The notes: generated from the letters alone by a model not told the origin. A stretch of DNA of 64,000 nucleotides from JAFGKK01 sp964521085 (GCA_964521085.1 CAZFPL010000005.1:45463-109462); one strand, 5' to 3'. Positions 43,437 to 52,960 are shown, numbered from the stretch's first letter. Program-made: numbers and translations.

Positions 43437-43606
43437 TTTAAATAAGCTACCTTTTCCTGGTCTTCGAGCGCCAATGTACAGCGCAGGTCTAAAAGGTCCA
43501 TGTAGCGCCGTTTATCTTCGAAGGTCGCTTTATCCAATCCGTTCCGGACCTCGGAACAAAAGGATTCTATCACTTCGATATTCTCGTCGGGAAGGTCAAC
43601 CGGAAT
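43325..43606 (-). pseudogene. C-terminal remnant of a large serine recombinase
   Basis: Open from a TAG at 43607-43609. It reads PVDLPDENIEVIESFCSEVR, then NGLDKATFEDKRRYMDLLDL, which matches the C-terminal part of resolvase/invertase-type recombinases of Chloroflexota and Firmicutes (ATFEDKRxLLELL). The catalytic N-terminal domain is missing. The frame then runs into mvaD out of its frame and stops at 43325; the real relic probably ends near 43433. The first part of mvaD's leader is thus made from recombinase DNA. Confidence 0.65.
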
Positions 43607-43692
43607 CTAATAGGAGGATAATTCCGTCTGCTCCCGGATCATCGCCGAGAGATCCCTTTCCAGTCAGTACTTCCAATCTTCCAAATTTTTTT

Positions 43693-43838
43693 TAGCAGGG
43701 TGCTGAAAAACGCTGCCAGTGTCATTGCGAGCGACCGAAGGTCGCGAAGCAATCTCATTTATTTCGTTGGAAACCCGAGATTGCTTCGTCACTTCGTTCC
43801 TCGCAATGACAAATCCCGACTTTTTCAACACCCTGTTA
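43693..43838. mobile_element. 146-bp MITE-like element with terminal inverted repeats
   Basis: The ends TAGCAGGGTGCTGAAAAA (43693-43710) and its near-complement TTTTTCAACACCCTGTTA (43821-43838) match at 16 of 18 positions. Inside is a second inverted pair, GTCATTGCGAGCGACCGAAG.. and ..TTCCTCGCAATGAC. No coding capacity. CAGGGTGTTGAAAAA-type ends occur on DDE-transposon elements, so it was probably moved in trans by a full-length relative. It fills much of the gene-free stretch 43607-43965. Confidence 0.8.
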
Positions 43839-43965
43839 GAACTATTATTTCCTGCTGGCGGATTGGTTATTTATGAACAGACGGTATTTTGTCGGGTGGC
43901 GCTGCGAAGATGAACGAAATGGGGGCAGATGAAAACGTGGATGTTCATGCAAACAGCAACGACAC

Positions 43966-45567
43966 TCAATTCTCATCCAGCCCGACGTATTCAAACCAGT
44001 CGAAATCCGCCGTATTTGTACTCGGTTGCCCATTGCTGCTGGCATACATCCCGAGATAGGTCCCAACAAACCCTCCCGCGCAGGGGGTGCTCAGGATACG
44101 CCCATCCACACCTTCGGCAACAGGTTGCCACGCCTCCGGCTCGCTGGCGATGTAGAAACTGTAGGCTTGTCCGTCAGCCTCCACCTTGAAGTAGAAGCGA
44201 CCGCTTTCGATGGGAAGCTCAGCCAGCATCACATCCGTGCCGGCGGGAATCGGCAACAGCTGTACTATAGGCTCCGGCGTCGATCGTTTCACGAGACGTA
44301 CGGTCGTCGCCGCTCCCCCCGTTATGACGAAGCGGAAATGGACCTCGTTGTTCTGCAAGAGGACCAGCCCCGCGCACTCGTTGTCATGCCGGGGCTTGAA
44401 CTCGAGCGCCGCTCGGGCGGCAAAGCGCATATGCTGCTGCCGCCTTCCAACAAAACTCGGATTCGCCAGATCCGTCAAGCGCTCAGGCCGCAGCCGCAAA
44501 CGCAAATGCCCCGGCCGCGCGCTGAGGCTCCAGAAGTCGTCACGCGGAGTCCGCAGGAAGTTCCACTCCGGCGCGAGGGTCCGGGTTTCGAAGTGATCAC
44601 AGACAGGCAAAGAAGGCCAGCGATGGTCGGGTAAGTTCGGCGCCCGTCCCACAGACTCAACCCGCCCGCTGCCGGCGGCGACCACGGGCCAACCGTCCTC
44701 CCAACGCACCGGAACCAGAAAGGTCTCGCGGCCGAGGTTATAGAAGTATCCCCCGTAGGGCCGCATGGCCAGCAGGACCATCCACCACTCGCCGGATTGG
44801 GTCTCCACAAGATCTGCATGCCCCGTTCCCACGATTGGATAGTCCAGCCCCAGGTGGCGATGGGTCATGATCGGGTTACGGCGATTCCCTATATAGGGTC
44901 CCGCAATCTTTGCACTGCGCGCAATCGTCACGGCATGGTCGTGTCCCGTTCCCCCTTCGGCAATCATCAAATAGTATTGTCCGTTGACTTTATACAGGTG
45001 AGGCCCCTCCGCCCAGACCGCCTCCCTGGCTGCCCCCTCCCAGAGCACACAGGGCTCGCCGATGAGACGCATCGCGCCCAGGTCCAGCTCTTGGAGCCAG
45101 ATTTCGGTATGCCCTTCATACCGGCCGTTGGCTGCCGCCCGGTTGCCGACATACCAGACGCGGCCATCGTCGTCAAAGAACAGGGAAGGGTCGATGCCCG
45201 GGGCATTTTCCAACCAGTACGGTTCTGACCAAGGCCCGGCTGGATTGGCCGCCGTCACAATAAAGTTGCCCGTTTTCGACGTTCCACCTACCAGGGTATT
45301 GATCACGTAGAAAGTTCCCCGGCTATAGCGAATGGTCGGCGCATACAAGCCGCCCGAGGCGTACACGCCATCCAGGGGCAACTGCGAGGGCCGATCCAAG
45401 ACATGCCCCAATGGGCGCCAGTGGACGAGGTCGCGGCTGTGGAAAATCGGCAGACCCGGAAAATATTCAAACGTGGAGTTCACCAGGTAATAGTCCTCGC
45501 CCACCCGACAGATGGAGGGGTCGGGATGAAAGCCTGGCAGAATAGGGTTACGAAATGTTCCGGGCAT
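43966..45567 (-). CDS. GH43 beta-xylosidase/alpha-arabinofuranosidase
   Basis: 533 residues. N-terminal five-bladed beta-propeller (1-310) with the GH43 acids: Asp in LPGFHPDPSI, Asp in GIDPSLFFDDDG and Glu in AVWAEGPHLYK. A C-terminal beta-sandwich (about 325-530) as in XynB3-type enzymes carries SFVGRRQQHMRFAARAALEF. No signal peptide, so it is cytoplasmic and acts on imported xylo-oligosaccharides, releasing xylose or arabinose. It is the last gene of the minus-strand LacI-SBP-OppBCDF run, 121 bases after oppF. Confidence 0.92.
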   Translation of the reverse strand: MPGTFRNPILPGFHPDPSICRVGEDYYLVNSTFEYFPGLPIFHSRDLVHWRPLGHVLDRPSQLPLDGVYASGGLYAPTIRYSRGTFYVINTLVGGTSKTGNFIVTAANPAGPWSEPYWLENAPGIDPSLFFDDDGRVWYVGNRAAANGRYEGHTEIWLQELDLGAMRLIGEPCVLWEGAAREAVWAEGPHLYKVNGQYYLMIAEGGTGHDHAVTIARSAKIAGPYIGNRRNPIMTHRHLGLDYPIVGTGHADLVETQSGEWWMVLLAMRPYGGYFYNLGRETFLVPVRWEDGWPVVAAGSGRVESVGRAPNLPDHRWPSLPVCDHFETRTLAPEWNFLRTPRDDFWSLSARPGHLRLRLRPERLTDLANPSFVGRRQQHMRFAARAALEFKPRHDNECAGLVLLQNNEVHFRFVITGGAATTVRLVKRSTPEPIVQLLPIPAGTDVMLAELPIESGRFYFKVEADGQAYSFYIASEPEAWQPVAEGVDGRILSTPCAGGFVGTYLGMYASSNGQPSTNTADFDWFEYVGLDEN

Positions 45568-45687
45568 GGGTTGCTCCTTTCAGCGGAAAATACGGCAAGG
45601 CGGGACCAGAGCAACCATAAAAGCCGCCAACGGCAAGAAGTTCGATGTTTGTAATTTTGAAATTCCCCGAAGAAAACATTTAATTTT

Positions 45688-46644
45688 TTAATTGCCGGGA
45701 TATTTGTGGCATTTCACCATCACATCGTTAATATAAATATCCTCCGGCGCCACGCCTTTACAGTTTTCACTGGCCTCCGGGCACCGGCCCGCAAATTTAC
45801 AGCCCTGCCGCAGGTACTCTTCAAGTTCCAATTCGGAAAGTGAGATCGCCGTGGTCTTGCGCTTTTTGGGGTCCGCTTCGGGAATGGAATCGCGCAGAAG
45901 CTTTGAATACGGATGCCGGGGATTCATCAACACCTCTTCCACCGTCCCCATTTCCACAATGTTGCCGCGGAACATGATGGCGATACGGTCGCTGACGTAA
46001 TAGGCCGTCGCCAGGTCATGCGTGATATAGAGGATGCTCACCCCCAACATATCCCTGAATTGTTTGAACAAGTTGACAATCGACATGCGCAGGGAGGCAT
46101 CGACCATGGAAACCGGCTCATCGGCGATAATCAGTTTCGGGTCAGAGACCAGCGCCCGGGCGATCGAGATGCGCTGGAGCTGGCCGCCGGAAAATTCATT
46201 CGGGTATTTCCCCGCGAATTCCTGATACGTCATACCCACCAGGCGTAGTTTTTGATCGATCCGGTCAATGGCTTCCCGTTTGGAACTTCCCAGCCGCAAG
46301 TTCCGCACAGTTTCGTGGAAATAGGAATCCACCGTACGCAGCGGGTTGAAGGTGCAGAACGGATCCTGGAAGATCGCCTGCACGCCTTCGGTGATCCAGA
46401 CCTTCTCCTTGCGGGTCTGTGGTTTTCCGTTATGGAGGATCGTCCCGGAGGTGGCTTCTTCAAACCCGAGGATAACGTTCGCCGTGGTAGTTTTGCCACA
46501 GCCGCTTTCGCCGGCCAGGGAAAAGATTTCTGCCGGTTTGATGTAAAAACTGGCATGATCCACAGCTGTACATATGACCCTAGCGAGCATACTACCCTGG
46601 GAGTACCGTTTGGTCAGTTCGTGTACCTCAAGCAGCTTGTCCAT
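45688..46644 (-). CDS. oligosaccharide/oligopeptide ABC transporter ATPase, OppF-like
   Basis: About 318 residues. Walker A GESGCGKTTT, Q-loop QAIFQDPFCTFNP, signature FSGGQLQRISIARAL, Walker B LIIADEPVSMVDAS and the H-loop ITHDLA are all present. The C-terminal oligopeptide-transporter extension has CKFAGRCPEASENC, which can carry an iron-sulfur cluster. GGAGAAGGG before the ATG at 46644 supports that start over 46689. It overlaps the upstream ATPase gene by 17 bases. Energises OppBC with its partner. Confidence 0.93.
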   Translation of the reverse strand: MDKLLEVHELTKRYSQGSMLARVICTAVDHASFYIKPAEIFSLAGESGCGKTTTANVILGFEEATSGTILHNGKPQTRKEKVWITEGVQAIFQDPFCTFNPLRTVDSYFHETVRNLRLGSSKREAIDRIDQKLRLVGMTYQEFAGKYPNEFSGGQLQRISIARALVSDPKLIIADEPVSMVDASLRMSIVNLFKQFRDMLGVSILYITHDLATAYYVSDRIAIMFRGNIVEMGTVEEVLMNPRHPYSKLLRDSIPEADPKKRKTTAISLSELELEEYLRQGCKFAGRCPEASENCKGVAPEDIYINDVMVKCHKYPGN

Positions 46645-47719
46645 GTTTCCCTTCTCCATACAACCAGCAGGCAACGGTATGGTTTTCATCCGGATAAGAG
46701 AAGCCCGGCATTTGCTGGCGGCAAATTTCCATAACGTGCGGGCAACGCGGGTGGAAGGGGCAGCCGGCGGGCAGGTCGATCAGCGAGGGCGGGCTGCCCG
46801 GCACGCTGTCACGCATATGCTTATCGCCGAATTTGGGCAGCGAGTTGATCAAGAACCGGGTATAGGGATGCAGCGGCTGGCCAAAGATCTGCCCGGTGGT
46901 CGCCTCTTCAACGATCTTCCCGGCATACATGATGCCAATCCGGTCCGCGATGTTGGCATGCACGCCCATATCGTGCGTGACCAGGATCATCGTGTTCTTG
47001 AGATTCTCCTGGATGGTTTTCAGCATTTGAATCACGCCGCGCTGCACCACCACATCCAGCGCCGTGGTGGGTTCGTCGCCGATCATGATGCGCGGTTTCA
47101 TCAATGCCGCCAGGGCGATGGTCACGCGCTGGCGCATTCCACCCGACAACTGATGGGGGTAGACATCGAGGACATTTTTGGGCAAGCCCAATTCCATGAT
47201 CTGTTGGCTAGCCAGTTCGAAGATTTCTTTGCGACTCCGCACAGTGACGTGGCTGGAAATGAAACCTTCATAGGTCTCATTAATCGGCCTGCCGATGGGG
47301 ACGCGAACTTCCCTCACGACGTGGCTGGCAATGAAATCTTCATAGGTCTCTTTAATCTTCAACACCGGGTTGAGCACACTCATGGAACCCTGCGGAATAT
47401 AGGAGATATACACCAACCGCAGCTTGCGCTTTTCCTCCGGGCTCAGCGTGGTGGCATCGATTTCTTCCTTCCCGTTGATGCGGTAATAGACCTTGCCGCC
47501 CATCAGGCGCAGGGGCGGCAGGATATCGTTATACAACGCTTTCAGCAGCGTGGTTTTGCCGCACCCGCTTTCGCCGGCGATGCCGTAGATTTCGTTTTCA
47601 TAAATCTTTATGGTTACGTCGTTAACGGCTTTGACAACCTTCTGCGTACCGTACATCTCCAGGACATAGAAAGCTTTGAGCCGGTCGGTTCGGAGGATGG
47701 TTTGTTTCTCTCCTGTCAT
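46628..47719 (-). CDS. ABC transporter ATPase, OppD-like, with internal duplication
   Basis: 363 residues. Walker A GESGCGKTTL, signature LSGGMRQRVTIAL, Walker B IMIGDEPTTALD, H-loop LVTHDMG and C-terminal CPFHPRCPHVMEIC are intact. Between the Q-loop and the signature, KETYEDFIASHVVREVR and NETYEGFISSHVTVRSR form a direct duplication of about 24 residues that is also clear in the DNA (47270-47360). This lengthens the helical subdomain that contacts the permease. The ATG at 47719 follows GTGGAGATG; an upstream start at 47809 would run into the permease gene. Confidence 0.92.
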   Translation of the reverse strand: MTGEKQTILRTDRLKAFYVLEMYGTQKVVKAVNDVTIKIYENEIYGIAGESGCGKTTLLKALYNDILPPLRLMGGKVYYRINGKEEIDATTLSPEEKRKLRLVYISYIPQGSMSVLNPVLKIKETYEDFIASHVVREVRVPIGRPINETYEGFISSHVTVRSRKEIFELASQQIMELGLPKNVLDVYPHQLSGGMRQRVTIALAALMKPRIMIGDEPTTALDVVVQRGVIQMLKTIQENLKNTMILVTHDMGVHANIADRIGIMYAGKIVEEATTGQIFGQPLHPYTRFLINSLPKFGDKHMRDSVPGSPPSLIDLPAGCPFHPRCPHVMEICRQQMPGFSYPDENHTVACWLYGEGKHGQAA

Positions 47720-47732
47720 GGCTGCATCTCCA

Positions 47733-48584
47733 CTACGCTCCAACCCTCTGGATCCGCGTTCTTGGATCCAGATACTCGCTGATGCTGACCGAGAGCCAGT
47801 AGAGAGCAATAAACATGAAGATCGATAAGACCACCGGCGTCAAGACCCAATACCAGCGTCCTAAGAACATCGCCTGGTAAATGATCGCCCAATTCAACAT
47901 CGTGCCCAGGGTGGGAATGTTGACATTGACCAGCCCAAGGAGTGCCAGTGTCATCTCCAGCCCGATCGCCCAGGATATATTATTGATCAACGTCGAGAAG
48001 ATCAACGGCATGGCAAAGGGCATGTATTCGTTCAATACCAGTTTGACCGTCCCCGTACCGGAAAGGATGGCGGTCTTGGTGAAATCTCGCTCCCGCAAGC
48101 TTAAAATCACCGATCGAATCACCCGCGCGTCCCAGGGCCAGCCGAAGATCGACAGCATCAATCCTAGAACCACCAGACTCATATGTTGTCGCACTATCAT
48201 GGCCAACAATACCAAGATCAGGAAGAGCGGGATGACCAGCAGGCCGTCGCTGATAAACATCAATATCCGGTCGGTGTTGCCGCGCGTATAACCGGCAACC
48301 ATCCCAACCAGGATGGCGATCACCCTGGAAACCGATGCGGCGATGAGCGAGATGATCAAGGAATTGCGCACCGCAAATGTGGCCTGCCAGAAGATATCCT
48401 GTCCGTTCGAATCGGTGCCAAGCAGGTATTCAGCCGACGGCTTCAAATCCCTCGGGACAACAAACCATAAAGTAGGGTCATAAGGCGAAAAAAAAGACAG
48501 GAAGGCCAGGATCAGGATGATCACCAGGACCATGAAGCTGAAGCAAAAGCGATAATCTCGCAAGAGATCTCTGAAAATATTCAC
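47733..48584 (-). CDS. ABC transporter permease, OppC-like
   Basis: 283 residues with six membrane helices. Family marks: N-terminal helix then LLGTDSNGQDIFWQATFAVRNSL and the coupling segment RERDFTKTAILSGTGTVKLVLNEYMP. It forms the channel with the OppB-like protein encoded just upstream (13 bases apart). The locus with GH43 and GH3 suggests oligosaccharide import, as for Opp-type sugar transporters of Thermotoga. Confidence 0.92.
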   Translation of the reverse strand: MNIFRDLLRDYRFCFSFMVLVIILILAFLSFFSPYDPTLWFVVPRDLKPSAEYLLGTDSNGQDIFWQATFAVRNSLIISLIAASVSRVIAILVGMVAGYTRGNTDRILMFISDGLLVIPLFLILVLLAMIVRQHMSLVVLGLMLSIFGWPWDARVIRSVILSLRERDFTKTAILSGTGTVKLVLNEYMPFAMPLIFSTLINNISWAIGLEMTLALLGLVNVNIPTLGTMLNWAIIYQAMFLGRWYWVLTPVVLSIFMFIALYWLSVSISEYLDPRTRIQRVGA

Positions 48585-48597
48585 GAGACGGACCTCC

Positions 48598-49605
48598 TTA
48601 ATAAAATCTCACCCGCGGGTCAAACAAGGGATACGTCAGATCTACGACCAGGATCGCCGTTGTGATACCAACGATAGAAAGCATGGTGATCCCCATAATC
48701 AGGTTGTAATCCGCCCGGATGACGGCGTTATAAAGCAGCATTCCCAAGCCGGGGTAAGAAAAAACGATCTCCGTAATCAGCGCACCGCTGAAGATTTGCC
48801 CAAGGGAAAGCGCCAGGCCGGTGATTTGCGGCATGAAGGCGTTGCGAATAACGTATTTACTCACGATGCGGCCTTCCGTAACGCCGCCCAGTTTGGCATA
48901 TTGGACGAAATTCTCTGAGTTAACATTCTGCACGATCAGTTTCATGGTTTGGAAATTGACCGCTGCACCAAGGATAACCAGCGATAAGCCGGGTAAAAAC
49001 GAATGCCAGATGACATCTTTGATGTAGGGCCAGGTGAAGGTGGGTCTGGCTCCCAATGACGACCCGCCGGTAACCGGGAACCAGCGCACGACCCAAGCCA
49101 GAAGCAGGAGCATCGCGAAGGCAAAGATGTAATAGGGCTGCGGGCGGACGATCATGGCGACGGTATCCAGGATCCGCGACCAGCCTTTCCGAGCATAGTA
49201 ACCCGCCAACCCGCCAAGGATATTTCCCGTTATCCACGAGATGGCGGTCGTGGTCAGCAATAGTCCCAAAGTCCAGGGCAAGGCGGTGGCAATCAGCTGG
49301 TTAACGCGCATGGGGAAATTGAAGAAGGAAACGCCGAAATCCCCGCGGAACAGCCTGCCCCAAAAGGCCACGTATTGATCGAGCCAGGAGCCCTGCAAAC
49401 CGTACATCTCGGTCAGGTCGCGGATGATGCCGTCCATCGCGCCCGGTTCCAACGTCGAACCGCGTGCCCGCATCATACCGATCATAGCCATGACAGGGTC
49501 ATTCGGGGTGAGCCTGGGGATGAGGAAAACAATGGTGATGCCCAGCCAAATGACCAAAACATATGCAATCAGGCGGGGGATGAGGTATCGTTTCAGGAAT
49601 GGCAT
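48598..49605 (-). CDS. ABC transporter permease, OppB-like
   Basis: 335 residues. RYLIPRLIAYVLVIWLGITIVFLIPRLTPNDPV at the N terminus (landmark: LIPRLTPNDPV), GLQGSWLDQYVAFWGRLFRGDFGVS and the end FSYPGLGMLLYNAVIRADY are typical of OppB. The second half of the channel pair. It is separated from the binding-protein gene by a strong hairpin. Confidence 0.92.
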   Translation of the reverse strand: MPFLKRYLIPRLIAYVLVIWLGITIVFLIPRLTPNDPVMAMIGMMRARGSTLEPGAMDGIIRDLTEMYGLQGSWLDQYVAFWGRLFRGDFGVSFFNFPMRVNQLIATALPWTLGLLLTTTAISWITGNILGGLAGYYARKGWSRILDTVAMIVRPQPYYIFAFAMLLLLAWVVRWFPVTGGSSLGARPTFTWPYIKDVIWHSFLPGLSLVILGAAVNFQTMKLIVQNVNSENFVQYAKLGGVTEGRIVSKYVIRNAFMPQITGLALSLGQIFSGALITEIVFSYPGLGMLLYNAVIRADYNLIMGITMLSIVGITTAILVVDLTYPLFDPRVRFY

Positions 49606-49689
49606 GGCTTTACCCTCACGCGTCTTTCCAATCGCATCGACACACTAATCCTCTTATCAGGAGAAACCACTCGAAAAGTGAAACAATGG

Positions 49690-49725
49690 ATTCTCCCTGG
49701 GCGGGGAACCCCGCCCAGGGAGAAT
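49690..49725. promoter_or_regulatory. perfect 17-bp hairpin between binding-protein and permease genes
   Basis: ATTCTCCCTGGGCGGGG pairs with CCCCGCCCAGGGAGAAT around two A. It lies just after the binding-protein stop and is not followed by a T run on the minus strand, so it is more likely to block 3' exonucleases or cause partial termination than to stop transcription fully. That would give more binding protein than permease. Confidence 0.8.
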
Positions 49726-49740
49726 TGTGCCTTGAATAAC

Positions 49741-51735
49741 TTAGGCGCCGGTGGGTTTCAGGAATGGAGTAAAGTACTTGAAGTTGGGCCAATGGGTATA
49801 TGGCTCATTATAGGGGTTTTCGCTGCCAGGCCAGTTGGTCCAGTAGTACTCGTCCCAGCCGACAAAGCCGATATATCCGTAGGTCGGGACGCCGGGCATG
49901 TTCTTGACCGCCTCCTTGAGGCCCTTGGTGCCAACCTCGATGACTTTTGCGGTATTGAAGGGATCCGTCTCGCGCAGCTCCTTGATGATCGCGTCCATCT
50001 CCGGGCTCGACCAGCGCGAGTAAATGCCCGAGGTGCGCTCTCCAAGGGGCTTCTTATAGGCGGAGTTCCATCTGTCGAGCACGCGATACAGATCGGGTCC
50101 CGCACCCCAGGGCTCCTGCGCAGGCCAGTTGCCGCTCACATCAAAGTCGCCGGTGGCCTGCAGGCCATCATTATCCGCGATGGAAAGCACATTGGCATCG
50201 ATGCCGAACTTCTTCCACTGCTGCACGGCAGCCTGGGCATTGCGCGCATCATGGTTGGTAAGTATAGTGCCGCACATATAGTTGATCGTCCAGGGCTTGC
50301 CATCCGGCATTAGCCACTTGCCATCTTTATTCTTCTTGAAGCCATTCTTTTCCAGCAGTTTCGTGGCGGTTTCCGGAGCATGCTTATACCAACCCAACCC
50401 AAACGCCTGGGCCTGGAATTCCGGAGTATCGGGGAAGACATAGCCGCGGCTCTTGGCGTAGGCTGCGACGCGCGCCGGCACATCCGGGTCGTACGGCGCA
50501 AAGGTTTCGCCGTTGCCAACATCGATGGTGAACGACTTCAACCAGTCTTGCATCGGTTTGATGTAGTCCGCGGGGTAAGGGCCAAGGTGCGGGATGTGCA
50601 CCGGGCTCACGGTGCCGGTGCAATCGACGGCGATGCTCATGTACTCCACCATCTCGATCGCCAGGATCAATGCCCAGCGGACATCAACTAGATCGAATGG
50701 TGGCCTGGCGGTGTTGAAGAGGATGCCGGTGATGCAGGGGTCGTTGTTCACCACGAAGGGGAAGGTCGGCTGGTAGGCGCGGGAGGTCTTCGATTGCGCC
50801 ATCAGCGCCTTGAGGCCATCGGCTGAGAGTTCGGCCACATCCAATTGGTGCGTCAATTGCGCCAGGATTTGAGAGCCTTCCGAGTCAAAGGCCTGCAGGA
50901 TGATGTTCTTGGGCACCGGCTGGCCATACAGGATACCGGTCGGACTCTTGTCCCAATCTTCGCGTCTTTCCCAGGCAGTCCAGAACCCTTGGGGGTCAAA
51001 GCTGTGCAGTTTATAGGGGCCACAGCCGACATACGGATTGTCGGTAAACTGCACCGGATCAGATTGCTTCTCGAAGATGTGCTTGGGCATGATCCTGGAG
51101 CAACCCCAGCGGTCGAGGAAGGTGGTGTGGAAGCGGGAGTTGGCCTGCTTCAGTACGAACTTGACCGTGTTATCATCCACAGCCGTCACAGAATCGACGT
51201 TATCCAAAAAGAAGGTATGGTTGTTGAAGCCCTCATACTGCTTATTGGCCTCGATCGTATAGACCACATCGGCAGCGGTGAAGGGCTCGCCGTCATTCCA
51301 CGTGACGCCCTTGCGGAGAGGAACCGTGCATTCCGTGAAGTCTGCGTTGTACTTCGCGTCCCCATCCGCCAAGCCGTTGACGATTTTGCCCGTGGCGAAG
51401 TCGACCGACCAGAACGGCTCGTCAGCCAGGTTCTGAATGCCGCGGTCTTGCCATTTCCATCCAACGTGCAGGTTGAAGTTGTCGGGTGTGCCGACACGCC
51501 CGGTGAGCTGCCTGGCGATCACAGTCTGCCGGCGGGGGAAAGTACCCAGCACATCGGGTACCGCTTCCGGTAGTGGGGTGGGTTTGGCTGCGGCCGTGAC
51601 CTCTTTGATAACTTCCTTGGTTTGGACTTGGACAACCGTCTCGACCTGGGGGGCACAGGATCCGAGCACGACTCCGCCGGTGCCGACGGCTATTATCTTA
51701 GTGAAATCGCGGCGACTTATTCTTTTTCGGGACAT
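49741..51735 (-). CDS. extracellular solute-binding lipoprotein, family 5 (SBP_bac_5)
   Basis: 664 residues. The N terminus combines a twin-arginine-like SRRDFTK (7-13), a hydrophobic stretch and the lipobox LGSC with Cys27, so it is probably exported folded and then lipid-anchored. A disordered linker (30-75) leads into the family 5 fold with WNDGEPFTAADVVYTIEANK and NIHV-like parts such as YVGCGPYKL. Family 5 proteins bind peptides or oligosaccharides; the neighbouring GH43, GH3 and LacI genes favour a plant-polysaccharide oligosaccharide. GGAGGAAGC precedes the ATG at 51735; an ATG at 51771 is less likely. Confidence 0.92.
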   Translation of the reverse strand: MSRKRISRRDFTKIIAVGTGGVVLGSCAPQVETVVQVQTKEVIKEVTAAAKPTPLPEAVPDVLGTFPRRQTVIARQLTGRVGTPDNFNLHVGWKWQDRGIQNLADEPFWSVDFATGKIVNGLADGDAKYNADFTECTVPLRKGVTWNDGEPFTAADVVYTIEANKQYEGFNNHTFFLDNVDSVTAVDDNTVKFVLKQANSRFHTTFLDRWGCSRIMPKHIFEKQSDPVQFTDNPYVGCGPYKLHSFDPQGFWTAWERREDWDKSPTGILYGQPVPKNIILQAFDSEGSQILAQLTHQLDVAELSADGLKALMAQSKTSRAYQPTFPFVVNNDPCITGILFNTARPPFDLVDVRWALILAIEMVEYMSIAVDCTGTVSPVHIPHLGPYPADYIKPMQDWLKSFTIDVGNGETFAPYDPDVPARVAAYAKSRGYVFPDTPEFQAQAFGLGWYKHAPETATKLLEKNGFKKNKDGKWLMPDGKPWTINYMCGTILTNHDARNAQAAVQQWKKFGIDANVLSIADNDGLQATGDFDVSGNWPAQEPWGAGPDLYRVLDRWNSAYKKPLGERTSGIYSRWSSPEMDAIIKELRETDPFNTAKVIEVGTKGLKEAVKNMPGVPTYGYIGFVGWDEYYWTNWPGSENPYNEPYTHWPNFKYFTPFLKPTGA

Positions 51736-51840
51736 TGCTTCCTCCTTGATTTTTCCGAACGGTTTGCGCAACGGCGTAGTTCATCGGATTTTAGGCGAAT
51801 GGGATGTTATTTGTTCGCGATAGGCTACCTCCTGTTCTTT

Positions 51841-52932
51841 TCAGCGTTTCGTCGCTCTTTGTACTAGGTATGTCCCAGATGGTTCGTCTGACGAATGTCT
51901 AGGTACAGATGTGCAAGAATCCCGGATGACAAGCCGGGTAGGGATTTTATACACATGACCTTCCAAGGCGGGGTTTTTCGGCAGAGACTCTCCTTTCACC
52001 AGCTTTACAAGCACATCCGTTGCCAGGATACCCATCTTCTCTATAAATTGATCGATGGTTGTCAAAGGCGGGTTGAGGTAAGTTGCCTCGTGCAGATTGT
52101 CAAACCCGATCACCGATAGGTCTGCTGGTATTTGTAAACCAAACTCTCCGGCAACCTGGTAAACACCCATCGCCGACAAATCATTTGCTGCGAAAATTGC
52201 GGTTGGGCGATCGGGCAGTGATAAGAGCTTACGGGCGCAAATCACAGCCATTTCAGTTGTATAGTCGCCGATCTCAATCAAATCTTCATTCAAATGGATG
52301 CCAGCTGCCGCCAAGCCATCCATATATCCTTGCATGCGCTGGTTCGAGATGACCTGCCCCATATTTCCAGAGATATGGCCGATGCGGCGGTGGCCCAAGC
52401 CGGTCAGATAATTCATCGCGGCCAGCGCGCCTTCCCGGTTCGTCGCGATAATCGACGGGTAGTCCGGGGTTTCATTATTCGGGTCAATAATCACCAGCGG
52501 GGCATGGGTGGTAAATTGAGTCGCCATCGGCGCAACTATAATGGCCCCATCGGTGATCCCCCCGTTCAACAGTGCCACATGGGAACGCTCACGTTGGGCG
52601 AGATTTTCTTTATCCACGACACCGCTGGTGAAAATAATCAGGTCCATATCGATCCCGATGATCGCCTGGTTTACGCCGCGCACGATTTCCTGACAGTAGT
52701 ACAAAGCCACATTCGGCAAAATTAAGCCGATCACGTTGGTTCTGTGGCTGCGCATTGCGCGCGCAGCCAGGCTGGATGCATAGCCCAAGTTCTGGACAAC
52801 GGCCAGCACCTTTTTGATGGTCTCCTCAGAGACATCATCTTTGCCGTTTAAGACCCGCGAAACGGTAGTAACCGAAACGCCGGCCTTCCTGGCTACATCT
52901 CGGATGGTAACTGCTTTTGGATTTCTCTTTAT
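51841..52932 (-). CDS. LacI-family regulator; start codon may be ATA
   Basis: About 363 residues. The DNA-binding domain KAVTIRDVARKAGVSVTTVSRVLNG is followed by the hinge helix SSLAARAMRS and a periplasmic-binding-protein-like sensor domain (VIGLILPNVALYYCQEIV, RRIGHISGNMG, AAFEL-like DLSVIGFDN). It probably controls the sugar locus, with a sugar as inducer. No ATG, GTG or TTG lies in frame between the promoter at 52982-53010 and the helix-turn-helix, whereas AAGGTTACC-ATA at 52930-52932 would yield a normal LacI beginning (M)KRNPKAVTIRDVA. Either the start codon is ATA, or translation starts upstream at an earlier TTG or at the ATG at 53079. First gene on the minus strand of the locus. Confidence 0.87.
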   Translation of the reverse strand: MKRNPKAVTIRDVARKAGVSVTTVSRVLNGKDDVSEETIKKVLAVVQNLGYASSLAARAMRSHRTNVIGLILPNVALYYCQEIVRGVNQAIIGIDMDLIIFTSGVVDKENLAQRERSHVALLNGGITDGAIIVAPMATQFTTHAPLVIIDPNNETPDYPSIIATNREGALAAMNYLTGLGHRRIGHISGNMGQVISNQRMQGYMDGLAAAGIHLNEDLIEIGDYTTEMAVICARKLLSLPDRPTAIFAANDLSAMGVYQVAGEFGLQIPADLSVIGFDNLHEATYLNPPLTTIDQFIEKMGILATDVLVKLVKGESLPKNPALEGHVYKIPTRLVIRDSCTSVPRHSSDEPSGTYLVQRATKR

Positions 52933-52960
52933 GGTAACCTTGGGTATCGCTTCCGGTATT

